NCBI GenBank assembly: GCA_009192285.1
Contig: WBVU01000003.1
Span: 5,053,973 to 5,117,972, forward strand
Reading direction: 5' to 3'
Length of the DNA stretch: 64,000 bases
From: Morchella semilibera
Lineage: Eukaryota; Ascomycota; Pezizomycetes; Pezizales; Morchellaceae
Shown in pieces: positions 24,101 to 35,426 of this stretch. Position numbers and translations under genes: made by a program. The notes under the pieces were generated by a model, which was not told where the DNA came from, searched no databases, and saw nothing but the letters and a program-made list of their open reading frames with translations. How positions within the stretch are numbered: position 1 is the stretch's first letter; the number at the start of each line of letters is the position of its first letter.

Positions 24101-24676
24101 AGGAGTACTTTAACACTTCAGACGAAGAGGAAAATGCTTCAGGCCTAAAGGTTATCAACGGGGGAACACCAATAATGAAGGGGCTGGTGGATTACCCTGA
24201 TGAAGAAGCCATGGATGTTATCGGAGAGGAGGCCTCGGTCAAGAAGGAAGAGGGGAGTGAAGGTGGCGAGATAAAGAAAGAGGATTCACCAGTAAAAGTA
24301 ACCCAGGAGTCGTCACCTACTCCAAGCCCGACAACGTCACCATCAACAGTCAGGTCAAAGTCTGAAGAGCCTGTATCAGGCCTGCCCACGCCTGAGCGGC
24401 TCGCAGAAAAGAGGAGGAGGGAGGAGGAGGATGACGATGAGTTGGGCAAATTGTCTAGGACAAAGAAGAGAGGCCCAAGTGGTGGAAGTAGCTTCCTTCA
24501 AACGGGGTCAAGGAAGAGGAGCTTCGGAGGCAGTGGCAGCCCTCCCAGCAAGAAGATTGCTATTAACCTAGCAGTAAAAAACTACTGCGGGGGCTGACAC
24601 AGCTGATGAAAGCAGTGGGGAGGCAGTTAAGAGTGAGGTGAAGGAAGAGGAGGCGTCGTCGACCAAGGAGGCGTAA
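21145..24676 (+). CDS. PSY2: Serine/threonine-protein phosphatase 4 regulatory subunit 3 (Psy2/PP4R3, SMK-1)
   Basis: Nine exons: 21145..21264, 21441..21537, 21691..21772, 21884..21933, 22076..22408, 22482..23288, 23371..23708, 23790..23953, 24042..24676. The protein targets PP4 phosphatase to substrates in the DNA damage response and metabolism. Residues 10-110 form the EVH1/PH-like domain (RRVKVYELRNNDWFDRGTGY, LIVWTEPHGTDMALSFQEPE). The SMK-1 domain and armadillo-like repeats follow (GILEYDPDFPSHKANHRQFL, FFNQVDILQHLQ, RGKYFLLAE, FEFIKRENVKQII). The C-terminus is acidic and Lys-rich with KKRGPSGG-like basic patches, probably nuclear localisation signals. Every splice junction restores conserved sequence. 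At the six-A run 24576-24581 the frame breaks to an early stop (24597); one A fewer continues to TAA at 24674-24676, giving 874 residues. An AATAAA follows at 24693. Confidence 0.95.
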
Positions 24677-26566
24677 ATTGAGAGAAGGATCCAATAAATA
24701 AATTTAAAAAAAGGCGGTGGGGAATCTTTGTTTCTCTGGCGCTGGCTTATGCGTTTCTCAATAATTTCCTTTTTTATATCTTATTTTATACCGCCAAAGG
24801 GAAATGTTTTTTTTTCGTTTTTCTTTCGTTTTCTTTTCTGTCCTTTTCTACTTCATTTCTGCCACCGCCAAATCCATTTTCTCCCAAATCTCTCTATTCC
24901 ATATTGTTATCCGGCGTATCTGCTTTTTTGACTTGTTGAGTTTTCTCTTGTTTTCTTTTCTGGTTTCTTTAGTACGCACCTTGTGCCTGGTTGACAAGGG
25001 GGAGCGCGTATGATGCTTGTGCTAGGATGGAGAAGCATCGGTGCTGCTTCACTTTAGGCGCGCCGGCAGTGCGGGCGGGCAGATGGATCAATCTATGGGC
25101 TGGGATGGGTGATGATATAAACCACGTGAATAGGCACAATTGTACCCGGGGCTGTGGGAAAAGGGCGGAGAATGTGGAACAGCAAGGTAAAGGTCCGGGT
25201 TGGAGAAACGGGTTGTAGAATAAGTAGAGTTTACCTGAGCTGCCTGCCTGCTATTGAGTACCATTAGTCATTGTATGAGCTTGTCAGTTGTTCCAAAAGT
25301 CAATGGGGATAGCTGGGTTGGAGTGGGGGAGAGGAGTGAGGGAGAGGCAATTCAAAGCTCCCGTGTAATATAGTGATTTCATGGCTGCTCTGATTTTTTT
25401 TTTCTGATTTTTTTTGTTTCCTTTCTAGCTAGGATACTCTACTCATGGTTGCTTGATGAAACTTTGCTTGCGTGTGTGTGCTGTCAACATTTTTCTCAAT
25501 TTCGTTTCATATATTATGTCGTTCTGTACTTTTTGTTGATTTGTTTCCATTTCGTTTCAGAGAGGGCAGATGTAATGTATGACCTCATTCATTCCCGGTT
25601 GAATTAGGAGGCTGTTTGTCCTGTCGTTGTTGTTGTTGTTGTCTGCCCGTTTGATCTGATACTTGCTTGACTGGCTCTCAGGCACTGGTTGCTGTATGTA
25701 GAAGGGGGATAAAAAAAAATTCAATCACGCTTTTTTATCCACACCAACCCACGCGACATGCTGTCCACCCGTTTCACACCAATTCAACCGAATGTAAGCG
25801 GGATCGAATGGCCCAATCGTTGTCTCGCGGGAGTTCGGTAACCTTACCTTTATGAAGGGTGTGGGGGAGGGAGGGGCAGATCATTAATCTCTATTCTTAC
25901 TCTAAGGAGGTAGAGTAGAGATGTAGGGAAGTTTCATGTCACTGCTTTGGTAAAGTACATACGTCGAGTAGGTAGGTAGCTCCAATCCTGGTGAATCGTG
26001 GGATCGAGATTTGAAACATGTGCTAGACGGGGTAGTGGTGCTCTTAGGGCTGGATTGCGGTGATGTGATGTTTGGAAGTGCTCTACCGGTGGTACTGGGG
26101 AATGGAGGTAACTTTACTGTGCCCCCTCGTGGCGGAGGGGCAGTATTGCAGTTAGGTTGAGATGTAGGTACTGGTTACTACATACATGTGGCAGAGGAGG
26201 GTGACGCGCGGTCACAGATGGTCACTCAAGTCACAAATACTACTTGTACCTACGTAAGTACATGTACTTACTCCGCCTACATATCGATCTGCCAGTGCTC
26301 TGCTTCTAGGCACACACATGCATTGTCTCTTTGATTTGAATTCAAGTGATACATTACATATCTATCACGAGAATAGATCCAGCTCACCGCTCCGGGAGTT
26401 GAATATCTCTCCGCCCATTTGTGACCGGTCATAGGAGAATATAACGTTCTGGAATAATCTCTTTTTTATTCTCCCCCCATTATGATCACCAGCGGATATA
26501 ACCGCCCATAGGGCATCCGCACTTCCCTAGCTGCCATATGCAACAGCGTCTGTATGTTTATGCAGT

Positions 26567-26601
<35 letters not shown>

Positions 26602-27645
26602 TCTGTTTCAGCACTTCCATTCCTTCTAGTTAGGGGTCGGAAGAGCAATGCCGAATGTCAACCACCAGTGGGAGCAGTTGCAGTCATGTGACAGCTTAAC
26701 AACATATCGATAATAAAATACAATTGCCTGGCTTTTACGCCTGAGTAAATTGGACCCTTCGGTAACGTAACGGTAACCGGCCTTCTTACTCTTTTCCATT
26801 CTGCACATGGAGTGAAGAGGGGGGCAGTGTGAAGAGCAACTTCAGAGAGGTTGATCGTTCTTGGCCTGCACCTGCAGCAATTGCTACCTCCTTTGGCTGG
26901 GGGGACTTAGAGCACGTCCACTTTAAGTATTTCCATACGATGGAATACCTGCGCAGACCCCAGTTAGGGTACCTAGGACGCTGGTAGAGTAGAGTACTGG
27001 TATGTCATTTGGGAGACTTTTATCGTTCGATTTTAATCCTCTTTCCACCCTGGACCCTGTCCGGGTACTTTTTTTGGCGCCGCTGGTTGGTTGGTGGCCT
27101 TGTCACTCCTTCTTCCGGAATATGTCAGATTTCGACTTTTCCTACTCGCGGTTACTAAAACACCGCATGGGCTTTTCGTTTGGAGGGGGGTCATGTATGA
27201 TGATGCTGCCTTTACTTTTTTTTTTCCTCTTTTCCTTTTCTTTTTCTGCTGCCTGTTCATTTCGGGGTCTCTGCTACGCAATGCAGGGTGGCACAGCGTT
27301 ACGGCGATCATAACCATCCCGATCAGACCGGCCTCAACTTCCGCCCGCGGGTAGCAGTAGAGAAAAAAATCTGATAAAATAAACGAGACAGCAACCGGGG
27401 GGGGGGGGGGGGGGGGGTGAAGCAAGGGAAGGCAAGGGGAAGGGGTGGGGGGGGAAGCAGCAGCACAAAAAAAAAGTGTCGAACAATGACTTCTCCTTTC
27501 CGGCACTTCACCAGCCCCTACTACTACCGTTAATCATTATTATTACCCACGACTGCTACTTACTACTCACCATCAGTAGCTGCTGCCTGGAAATCCCCTC
27601 CCCCCCTCCCCCCCCACAACAACCAGATTTGGAGTCCGAAAAGTC
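24677..27645. other. Intergenic
   Basis: No gene is recognised. Contents: T-rich 3' region, a TTG repeat near 25625-25643, a weak ATCACTCGG-like copy (26211-26230), TACATGTA near 26260, a GA microsatellite at about 26570-26598, G-run (about 27400-27417) and C-run (about 27599-27615) homopolymers before the F-box gene. Confidence 0.5.
24693..24698 (+). terminator. Putative polyadenylation signal of PSY2
   Basis: AATAAATAAA, 17 bp beyond the restored stop codon. Confidence 0.4.
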
Positions 27646-29199
27646 ATGATCATGTTAAACGCAAACATGCGACCGAATGCAAATACCCACAAGCTTCCTG
27701 AGGAGATCTTGGAGCAGATTGTCGGATACCTCGAGAAGACGGACCTAGCGCGCGTTGCGGTCGTCAGTAGGACCTTTTGGAGGCTGGCAGTCGCGAAGCT
27801 ATACCATGAGATCAGGTTCGACCCCTATGCCTACCGCGAGAGTCAGTTACGAGTTTTGAAGAGGTAAGTCTTGTGTTTTACTGCCTCCATGCCTGCCTGC
27901 CTGCTGTCGTCGTCGTCGTTGTCGTCGCCGTCTGTCCGCCTGGGTGGCGAGAATCGCAATTCCCAAAACTAATGCCCGGAACTCTCGGAGCAGAAGAGGG
28001 GGTGAGCTCTTTTAAATTCCCTGTCATCAGCTGCCATTACCTTTATTCTGTATGCACTAGGGGGAGAAAGAGAAGGGAATGGAGGATCATGATGTCTTTC
28101 TGTCTTGATTGAGGTGTTACAAACTGCTAAACCTCCCCTCTCCTGTAGCTCCCCGCACATCAGCACGCTCGTCCGCCGCCTCACAATCGACATTGCCCCG
28201 CTACCGCAATTTCAAGATGAGAACGAGATTCAAGAGTTCAACTGGGGGCATCCGCTGCTTAAAGACGAGCCCCCCGTTCACACCGCGCGCTCCGCCCTCC
28301 TTTCGCTCATCCCACACCTTACCTCCCTCGAATCATTCGAATGCTATGACCTCTCTGGCGAGCCCCACAGCTCCCCGGCCTCGCCCGCGCGCTCCCTCAT
28401 GCGCTGCCTCTTCTCTCACTGCCGCCGCCTGCGCAAGCTGACGCGCACCGACTGGTGGAATGATCTCGGCTGCTCATATGGTGCCGTAGGCGCGACGGCG
28501 CTGACGCACCTCACCATCAGTGTACCAGAGAGCTACTTTGCCATCGATGAGGACGGGCTAGTGGGCGTTGATGAGGGCGCATGCGAGGAGCTAAGGGCCC
28601 TACTAAGGGCAAGCCCGTCTTTGGGGTATCTAGACTTCTACCGTGGACGGGTGTCAATGGGACTGATATTCCGGGGACGCCGGGGGCGCGGTGACGGTGG
28701 AGGAGCGGGGGAAATGATGTCCGGGTGTGGGAGCTGTAACCGGCGACGGAGGAGCAGCAGCGTATCGAGCCAGGCTTCTGGGTCATCGTCGGGGTCGGGG
28801 ACACCGCCGCTAGAGAAGGATGACGAGCGGCCGATTGTTCTGCCGAAGCTGAAGACACTAGTCCTATGGGCGACGTTCGTGGAGGAGAAGGCGGAGGTCT
28901 TGGTAAGTGACTATTTAGCGACGAGCGCGGGTATCTTCCCTGCACTGACTGGGCTGGAGTTGGTCTCGGTACGGTGCGAGAAAGAGGGAGTGTATGTTGC
29001 GGATCAGGTCCGGGCGCACGAGCTCATGGATGCGGTACGGACACTACGGGATTGTGAGGTCAAGACAATCACCGAGCGGCAGATCTATGACTTTGGGCGT
29101 GCGTCCACAAAGACGGAGGATCTACATCATGCGATATCGATGGTGAATGAGAAGCATGGGAGACAGCCAGATAGGAAGAGTCGCTTTAGACAGTGGTGA
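27646..29199 (+). CDS. F-box domain protein
   Basis: Exons 27646..27863 and 28149..29199 (intron GTAAGT...CTGTAG, 285 nt, long for this window) give 422 residues. Residues 15-60 are an F-box: KLPEEILEQIVGYLEKTDLA followed by RVAVVSRTFWRLAVAKLYHEI, the Skp1-binding module of SCF ubiquitin ligases. The rest has scattered leucine-rich, LRR-like segments (LTSLESFECYDL, LRALLRASPSLGYLDF, LPKLKTLVLW), expected to recognise a substrate. A low-complexity Ser/Gly insert with a CGSCNRRRR patch lies near residues 265-300. The first ATG of the open frame is used; ATGs two and seven codons later are equally possible. The substrate cannot be inferred. The frame is intact. Confidence 0.85.
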
Positions 29200-31369
29200 T
29201 GATTGGGGTTGCGACCTGGCTACCTAGCTACATAATTAGCTAGTAAGAAAAATTTGTGCATTTCATGTTTGGGGGCGTGGTTTTGTTTTCTCTCTTCCGG
29301 TGCTTTGGGGTTTTTTGATTTTATTTCCTAGACCTAGCTATCTTGGGAGGAGGTTTGGGGGTTTGGGGGTGGGGGGTTGGGGGGTTCTTCTCTCTTTTTT
29401 TTCCTTTTTCTTTTTTTCTTTTCTGTCGGTCGTTTTTATCTTTCTAACTTAGCAGGCTAGGTTTGGGGAGTAGGGGTGTTCTGTTCCAATGCACTGAAAA
29501 ATAGGGTGGGGGGTAGTATTTTAGATGATTTACACTTCACGACGTTACGAGACAATGTCTGTATGCTAACTATTTAGCTACATGTATGTAGTACTACCTG
29601 CTTGGCTTGGTCTGGTCTGGTCATGAACGGTCACTCGCAAATGTTTTTATTCTGTCTCTGGTAAAAATAAAATAAAAAATAAAAAAAAAAGACCTTTACC
29701 ATCATATCGACACATACCTACTAGTTTATCCCCCCAGTTGAGCAAGCTATCCACTCCATACTCTATTAATGCTAAAACTATCATTGTAGATAGATATCTA
29801 AGCCATTTCCATCCATGAGTACATAATCAAATCTACGACAACAAGTGTAGATCTCCGTGTCACACCAGATCGTTTCTGTTTCCCATCCTCGTCCAGATCA
29901 GCCCGGGGGATATTTGTTTGGCCGCCCTGCCCTGCAACCAGCCAGTCAGCGGCAACCACGTTTGTGGCTGACATGACTTGACGCGGGGATAAGAAAAAAA
30001 AAAAAAAAAAACTTGGTTTTCGCTTTATATATATTTAGGTAAGGTGGTAGCACGGAAATGATCCCATCTTCTCTGCGGAATATCAATATCGAGCATCATG
30101 TCATCACATGTCTGTTGCCAAGAAGGGTTTGGGGGGGGGGTACCAGTACACACCAGCGCAGCTGGGTGTGCCTGAGAGGAAAAAAAAAAGATTTGTGCCA
30201 TTTCTCCCGCTGGCAAAAGAGAGAGAAAAAAACTGGTTTTCCATGGGTGTACAATAATCCTGTTCCAAGTTTTCGCGGACAGCGGTGAGAACTAGTGTTC
30301 CTCCCCGAAGGTGCGCACACATACATCACTTCCAGTTAATCCCACCCTTCATACGCACCCCCCCCCCTCTCCCCTCTCCCCCGCTCCCACCTGGCAGTTT
30401 CCTTAATTCTACGATTAATTTAATTTACAAACTCGGTAGTTGGGCCCATCAATCACATCTCACGTGAGTCAGCCAGGCAGCCCCCTGCAACTTCCATTTG
30501 CCCTCCTCCCCCTCCCCCCCGCCCGAACCCCGCAATGCTACAATGGAGTAGGGATCATCATAGTGATTTACACATCGGGGGCGGGGGGCGCAACGGCTCA
30601 GGCACACACCTTCGGTGACGTCGTCGCTCATGCATGTTCCGTCTGTTTAAGCTTCCACAGATCTCTTGGCACCGGTAAGGTTGCACATGCATATAAACAC
30701 TTCTGTCTTCCCCCAGCAAATACTACCCCGGCGGTGAAGAATTAGAGTTTGTTTGAGTTAACTGAAGGTTAGTTCCGGGTGGTTTGACGGGAAGACAGGT
30801 GGGGGAGAGTTGTGTTTGTCCTTGGCGTGATAGGGTGGCGGTGTAGATGCTCCCGAGACTTCAGGTCTTTGATCTTGTGACCTGGTACTAATATCACAAA
30901 AGGCGAGAAGGCTGTCATAAGCCAAGATGTGGCCAGCGATGGCTCCATTTCTCCATCATGAAATATCACTCGAGTGATTTACTCACACACCTACTGGTGT
31001 TATTAATCAATTATATGCAACCCATCGTCTGCTGGGACCAATAGTCTTTCCAATACAGAGGTAAGAAGTAAGGGGGTGTATCGAGTTGTCTCTGCTTCGG
31101 CGTATGCTTCGGCGTTAGACCCTATGGGCTATCTCGATCTTGAGGGATGCGCACCCCCTTCAAACTGACGCTGCACTGGTCACTGGTACCGGGCAGGCGG
31201 GTACATATCCGCACGACCAGGAGTGAGTGTGTTCTTCGCTGTGCACCTGACACTCTTTAGGCTGCCTTGCGCATTGACCACATGAAACCCTGGAGGGGGG
31301 TTATCATCGACCAAAGGTCGGCGTGTTGTAATTGCGTCATGAATTATCACTCGGGATTAGATTCCGTGT

Positions 31370-31427
31370 ATGGTTGATTTTTTTTTTTTTTTTGTTTACA
31401 TCAGTAATCGTATCCACATGGTTGATT
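31370..31427 (-). mobile_element. Very short poly(A)-tailed retroposon end with target-site duplication
   Basis: A 38-bp insert (31380-31417) of 14 T followed by GTTTACATCAGTAATCG and seven more bases is flanked by direct repeats ATGGTTGATT (31370-31379 and 31418-31427). Read on the - strand it is a stub ending in TGATGTAAAC plus a poly(A) tail, as left by a heavily 5'-truncated LINE-type insertion. A second copy of this 3' end lies at 38861-38893. Confidence 0.65.
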
Positions 31428-31641
31428 GATTAATAATAATAATAATACTTCATACTCGCATGCAGCCCGAAGGCTATGGCGGCGTACTCGGGATTATCCG
31501 CTGTCCCCATTTGGGCAAGTGACTGAGGGAAACCTCCAAAACTCAGTCCGACCGGCTTGGCGGGGTATACAAGGGATTGGGGGGAGCAGGATTCGAACCC
31601 ACGACCTCACGCTTTACAACATGAGGTATGGTTGATTGATT
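31418..31641 (-). mobile_element. tRNA-derived SINE with 14-bp target-site duplication
   Basis: Direct repeats ATGGTTGATTGATT lie at 31418-31431 and 31628-31641. Between them, on the - strand, the element starts with a tRNA 3' half: an anticodon-like hairpin CCTCATG/CGTGAGG, then the B box in GGGTTCGAATCC and a CTCCCCCC stretch. A unique body follows and it ends in (ATT)5. B box, simple-repeat tail and duplications together define a SINE. The D arm and A box are absent, so the copy is 5'-truncated or of a family that lacks them. It uses the same target as the neighbouring retroposon stub. Confidence 0.75.
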
Positions 31642-32989
31642 GATCGGTACTTCGGTATACATGTATGCAGCCTGCATGGCTTCTTTATACTAAGTAGTGG
31701 TTGTCGGCGTCATGAAGCTATATCATAAGCGATTTCTGCTCTAATTTGGAGTATGGATGGCCTGAAGCTAGTGCCAAAGGATAAGCATATACTCGTCCCG
31801 TCCCTTCAGTCGGGGCGCGGGGGAGGAGCATCCATGGTTTGTCGGCAGGCGGTAACTGTTTGAAAGACTATGCACCCCCATGGCTTGGTGCGTCACTCAT
31901 ACGGAGATAAGTATGGGGATAGAGTTAGGTTTTCGTAGTAACTTGATAGGCGCACACGGAATCTCCGCGGATTTCCTTGATCTTCTCGTGGAGAGAGTCA
32001 AGATGCCCTCCCACATTATGGTCACTTTAGAGTCCGCCAAGCTCATGTGTCTTGGAGCCTTCAATGGCCTAGCTGGTTCTAAACCACTCATTAATATCGA
32101 GACCTGGGCTGGCTGCTTGAAAGTTGAATAGTGTTCTGAGACGCCTCGAAGTTTTGTCTTTAGATTCCTGCCTCGAATAGTTCGACACAAAGGATATTTT
32201 GTCTCGGGGCCGGGTTGAAATATTGTAAAATATAGTAGCGCTATGAAACCAATCAGAAAATGGCCAGTAGTATGTTCTAGTCCATGACTGGCCCTAAAAA
32301 GGAATTTCTTGTCAGTTCCCTAGTGAAAGTAGGGCTGTTGTCCGGTGCATATGTGACTTCATTTATTGGTACACAAGTGATCCTGCAGTCAGTCAATAAG
32401 TGAGATCTCATCCTCCGCACAGTTACATACCAAAGGTCTCAGGACGGATGCGCTAAGATGAAGCTGCCCCCTAATTTTGTGAGGTGAGATAAGACTGGAC
32501 CTCGAGAACAGTGTTATGTAGAACACTAAAGTTGAACCTTGGTGGCTCCGACTTTCGAACTTTACTCTGGCTATATTGGATTCGCCAGCAGAGGTTATTA
32601 GTGTAGTATCAGCGGCCTAGCATCAAGCAAAACCCAGAGCCTGTTCAACTCGATTTTATATTTTATCTCAAGCAATGTTTGGCTTTGAGAGGGTGAGATA
32701 TATGTCTAATCTCTTCATTCATACCATCCAAGGGAAGGTCATCCAGAAGGGGGGAAGGGGCTGGATTTGTAAATGATAGAGGGCCGGGCGAAGACCGCTA
32801 TATACGCACTCGAGACCACAAGCGAGTAGTACGTAGTGGAATGTGGCAAGCGTAAAGGTAAAAACAACCCTCAGTAGATAGGCTCTCGCCCTCTCCTGAG
32901 ACAATCATAATTAATAGAAGTAATCTACATTACTTCACTCTCTGCGCTTGTCAAAGGGACAAGACATATTAGGGACATAGACTAGTTTT

Positions 32990-33105
32990 CCCATTAACGA
33001 GCGCGGCCCCCCAGCCCACATCTGCCTAAAATTTGATGGGTAGCAACCGTTGCAACAGGCAAAATAGCGGGCAACGCTCGCTGGTGGGCCGCGCCCGTTG
33101 ATGGG
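32990..33105. mobile_element. Fold-back element with 26-bp inverted arms
   Basis: The left arm 32990-33015 (starts CCCATTAACGAGCGCGG) and right arm 33080-33105 are inverted copies with three mismatches in 26 bp, separated by 64 bp. The arms are much more GC-rich than the surroundings. No clear target-site duplication is visible, so it could be a MITE remnant or a structured non-coding element. Confidence 0.5.
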
Positions 33106-34034
33106 CAAGAATGTGAACGAGGTGTTGGGTGAAATTATGGGAGGGTAGGGGCGGTGAGATAAATTTTGTAGGTGCCGCTCGTGGGGACTACGAAAGAGAT
33201 TGGGACTAGACCTAGGGCTAGAGGCTCGATTTATACATGTAGTTCCCATAGATATAGCCCGCAGGACTATAGGGGCGAGGGGCGCTCGAACAAACATACA
33301 TGTAATATCTAAGTGTAGAGATAGAGTTTGTCTCGGGATAATTCAGAAAACAAACAGAAACAGATCCCCCTACATTCCATCCTGTCATCACAATGCCATG
33401 CTCCTAGAAGGTCGCACAAGTGATGGAGAGTGGGGGGGCGGGGGGGACGAAACTAAATTTCCATTGATCCCATCATCTATCTACCTGAATTTAAGTCTGC
33501 CCAGCGCTTCATCGTGCTATCTCTAAGAGTCAAGGAACTGGTTAGGAAAACAGAAGAATCGCGGTGTTGATGGTTGGGGATGGGAGAAGGGATGGAGGGA
33601 GCGAGGAACAATAATTCTAGGTACGTTCGGCCGGCCTCGGGTGCTGGCAAACAACCACCGCACTTTGAGCCGGAAGTCCAGGGTCTGTGTGTCCCGGTGC
33701 GAGTGATAGCCTATGCAATACTACATGTAGCGACCATGCCAATACATGCATGTATATATACATGTACATATATGCATATAGTACATGAAACGACCCAGCC
33801 ACTGGGTTTAGCAGGTGACAGAAAGAAACGATAGGCCTGATAAAAACAAGAAGCTTATATTAGATTCGAATAAGGTAAACGACTTTTCACCACCAATGGT
33901 GGCGGTAAGTAGCGTCCGCCGCCGGCTGTTTCCAATACTCTTCAAGTGCTGATAAACATTTTATCTAGAAACGAGTTCACTACATGCTTAATAAACAAAA
34001 AAGGGTTTAAATAATAAGAACCGGTAGTTTGGGC

Positions 34035-35426
34035 TCAGTCTCTCGAGCTTTCGGTAGCCTCTGGTCCTGTCTCTTCATCTCTTCTATTAATGGCTCTCTT
34101 CGCAGTCCCCACACCTGCTACCCCCGCTTCCTGGTTCTCACCGAGCCAAGGCTTCTCAGACTCTCCCAGCATCCCGTTCATGGAAAAGTAGATGATCAGC
34201 CCCACAATGATCATTACAAAGGCACCTGGGTACCACTTCCCAATTTTGAGTCCAAACACCTTTACTCCAATACAGACGCCCCAGAAGTTTGCGGTTAGGA
34301 GAGAAATGTTAAAGAAGGCGGCGGAAGCCATGCGAAGTAGAATGGGGACAACGGTGTCTATTGCGCTTGTTAGTTATCAAAGGCGTCATAGAGGAGTTTT
34401 AAAGACTCACAGAAGATGAACATCGTCAAGGTGAACCCAGTCATGTACCCGCCAACCTTGGGGTTCCAGTTTGCAGTACGGAAACTATTTCTGTCAAAGA
34501 TACCCGCCTGGGCACCGTTGATCAACATCCCCAGAAGCCAATCTGTCCAATGACTTCATACATAGGTTTTTTTGACACTAGGAACTCTTCTAACACGTTG
34601 CTGAAGCCATAAAATGTTGCTCCAAGTAACATGAAAAGATCACCCTTCAACTCAGTTGGTACTCCTCCAATTGCGCTACCATCTTTGGCATCGTTCGCAA
34701 GCAAGACTCCAAGGCCTCCGCAACAGATTAAGATACCCAGAACTTGCGTCCATTTGTAGCGCACCCGAAGGATAGAAAAAGAAATGATCACGACGACGAC
34801 GATGGCCCAAAAATTTATTAATTGGGCGCTGAGAATTGTTGTGTAGCGGTAGGCGAGGACTACGAAATAGTTGCCTTCTACATCAAGAAACGCCATAATT
34901 ATGTCTGTGGTGAGGCAGTTAGTATGTGCGTCTGATTACGGCAAGGCGGGGGTAGAAGGGTGGGGGCGGGTGAGATTACATCGCCACCATTCTCTCGAAA
35001 CCATTTTGCACCAACCCTTAAATCCATACTTGTACAGGGTATAGGAGGTGTATACAAGGTTGAGTAGAACATAGTTAAAAAAGGACTGAAACGCGGGTAT
35101 CGAAGTCCCCTCCATCCCAAGAAGACCAGAAAATGTGTTCGTAGAGGTGATACATAGAGATAATATTTGCCTGTATCATGCTAATGGTCAGTCTCCCCCC
35201 TTTACCTTCTCCTATGAAGTTATAGGTCGGCATACCCTATCAATAGAACTAGCCAAAATCGCGGTGTCTTGATATAAGCAAATCCGTCCTTTGGTAGTAA
35301 GCGCTTAAGGAATGAGTGAACGGGTCCGCCTTTCGGCCCATCAGAATCATCATTTCCGGCGCTCCCTGGAGCCGACGCAGATAATTCTGCTTGGGCAGAA
35401 ATTTTTGAGTCGTCTTCGGGATACAT
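34035..35426 (-). CDS. SLC35F1/F2/F6-type solute transporter (one frame break)
   Basis: Exons in coding order: 35426..35236, 35170..34980, 34904..34411, 34357..34035. It belongs to the drug/metabolite transporter superfamily (DUF914, SLC35F), with ten expected membrane helices. Family landmarks are QILSLCITSTNTFSGLL, FFNYVLLNLVYTSYTLYKYG, FLDVEGNYFVVLAYRYTT, GDLFMLLGATFYGFSNVLEE, and RMASAAFFNISLLTANFWG. Residues 1-50 are a hydrophilic cytosolic N-terminus and the last 40 are a charged tail. Fungal substrates of the family are not established. In exon 3 the frame breaks at the CCCC run 34529-34532: the conserved GFWGMLING needs one more base there. With it the protein is 399 residues. All splice junctions restore conserved residues. 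Confidence 0.88.

Larger units (their letters stand above)
29200..34034. other. Long repeat-bearing intergenic region
   Basis: No intact gene is recognised in 4.8 kb. It contains G-rich DNA (29344-29386), ATCACTCGG-type motifs (29621-29637, 30954-30972, 31334-31354, reverse 33699-33716), a nested pair of retroposons at 31370-31641, a fold-back at 32990-33105, an AT-rich alternating tract with TACATGTA (33720-33785), and other TACATGTA copies. Open frames here (for example 31880-32131) have no recognisable content. Confidence 0.55.

Noticed and set aside
22869-24597. Reading PSY2 as ending at 24597
   Set aside because: One base fewer in the A-run at 24576-24581 continues a matching acidic Lys/Glu tail to a stop just before AATAAA.
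32935-33297. 120-codon frame on the - strand
   Set aside because: It overlaps the fold-back element and reads through its arms; no family is recognised.
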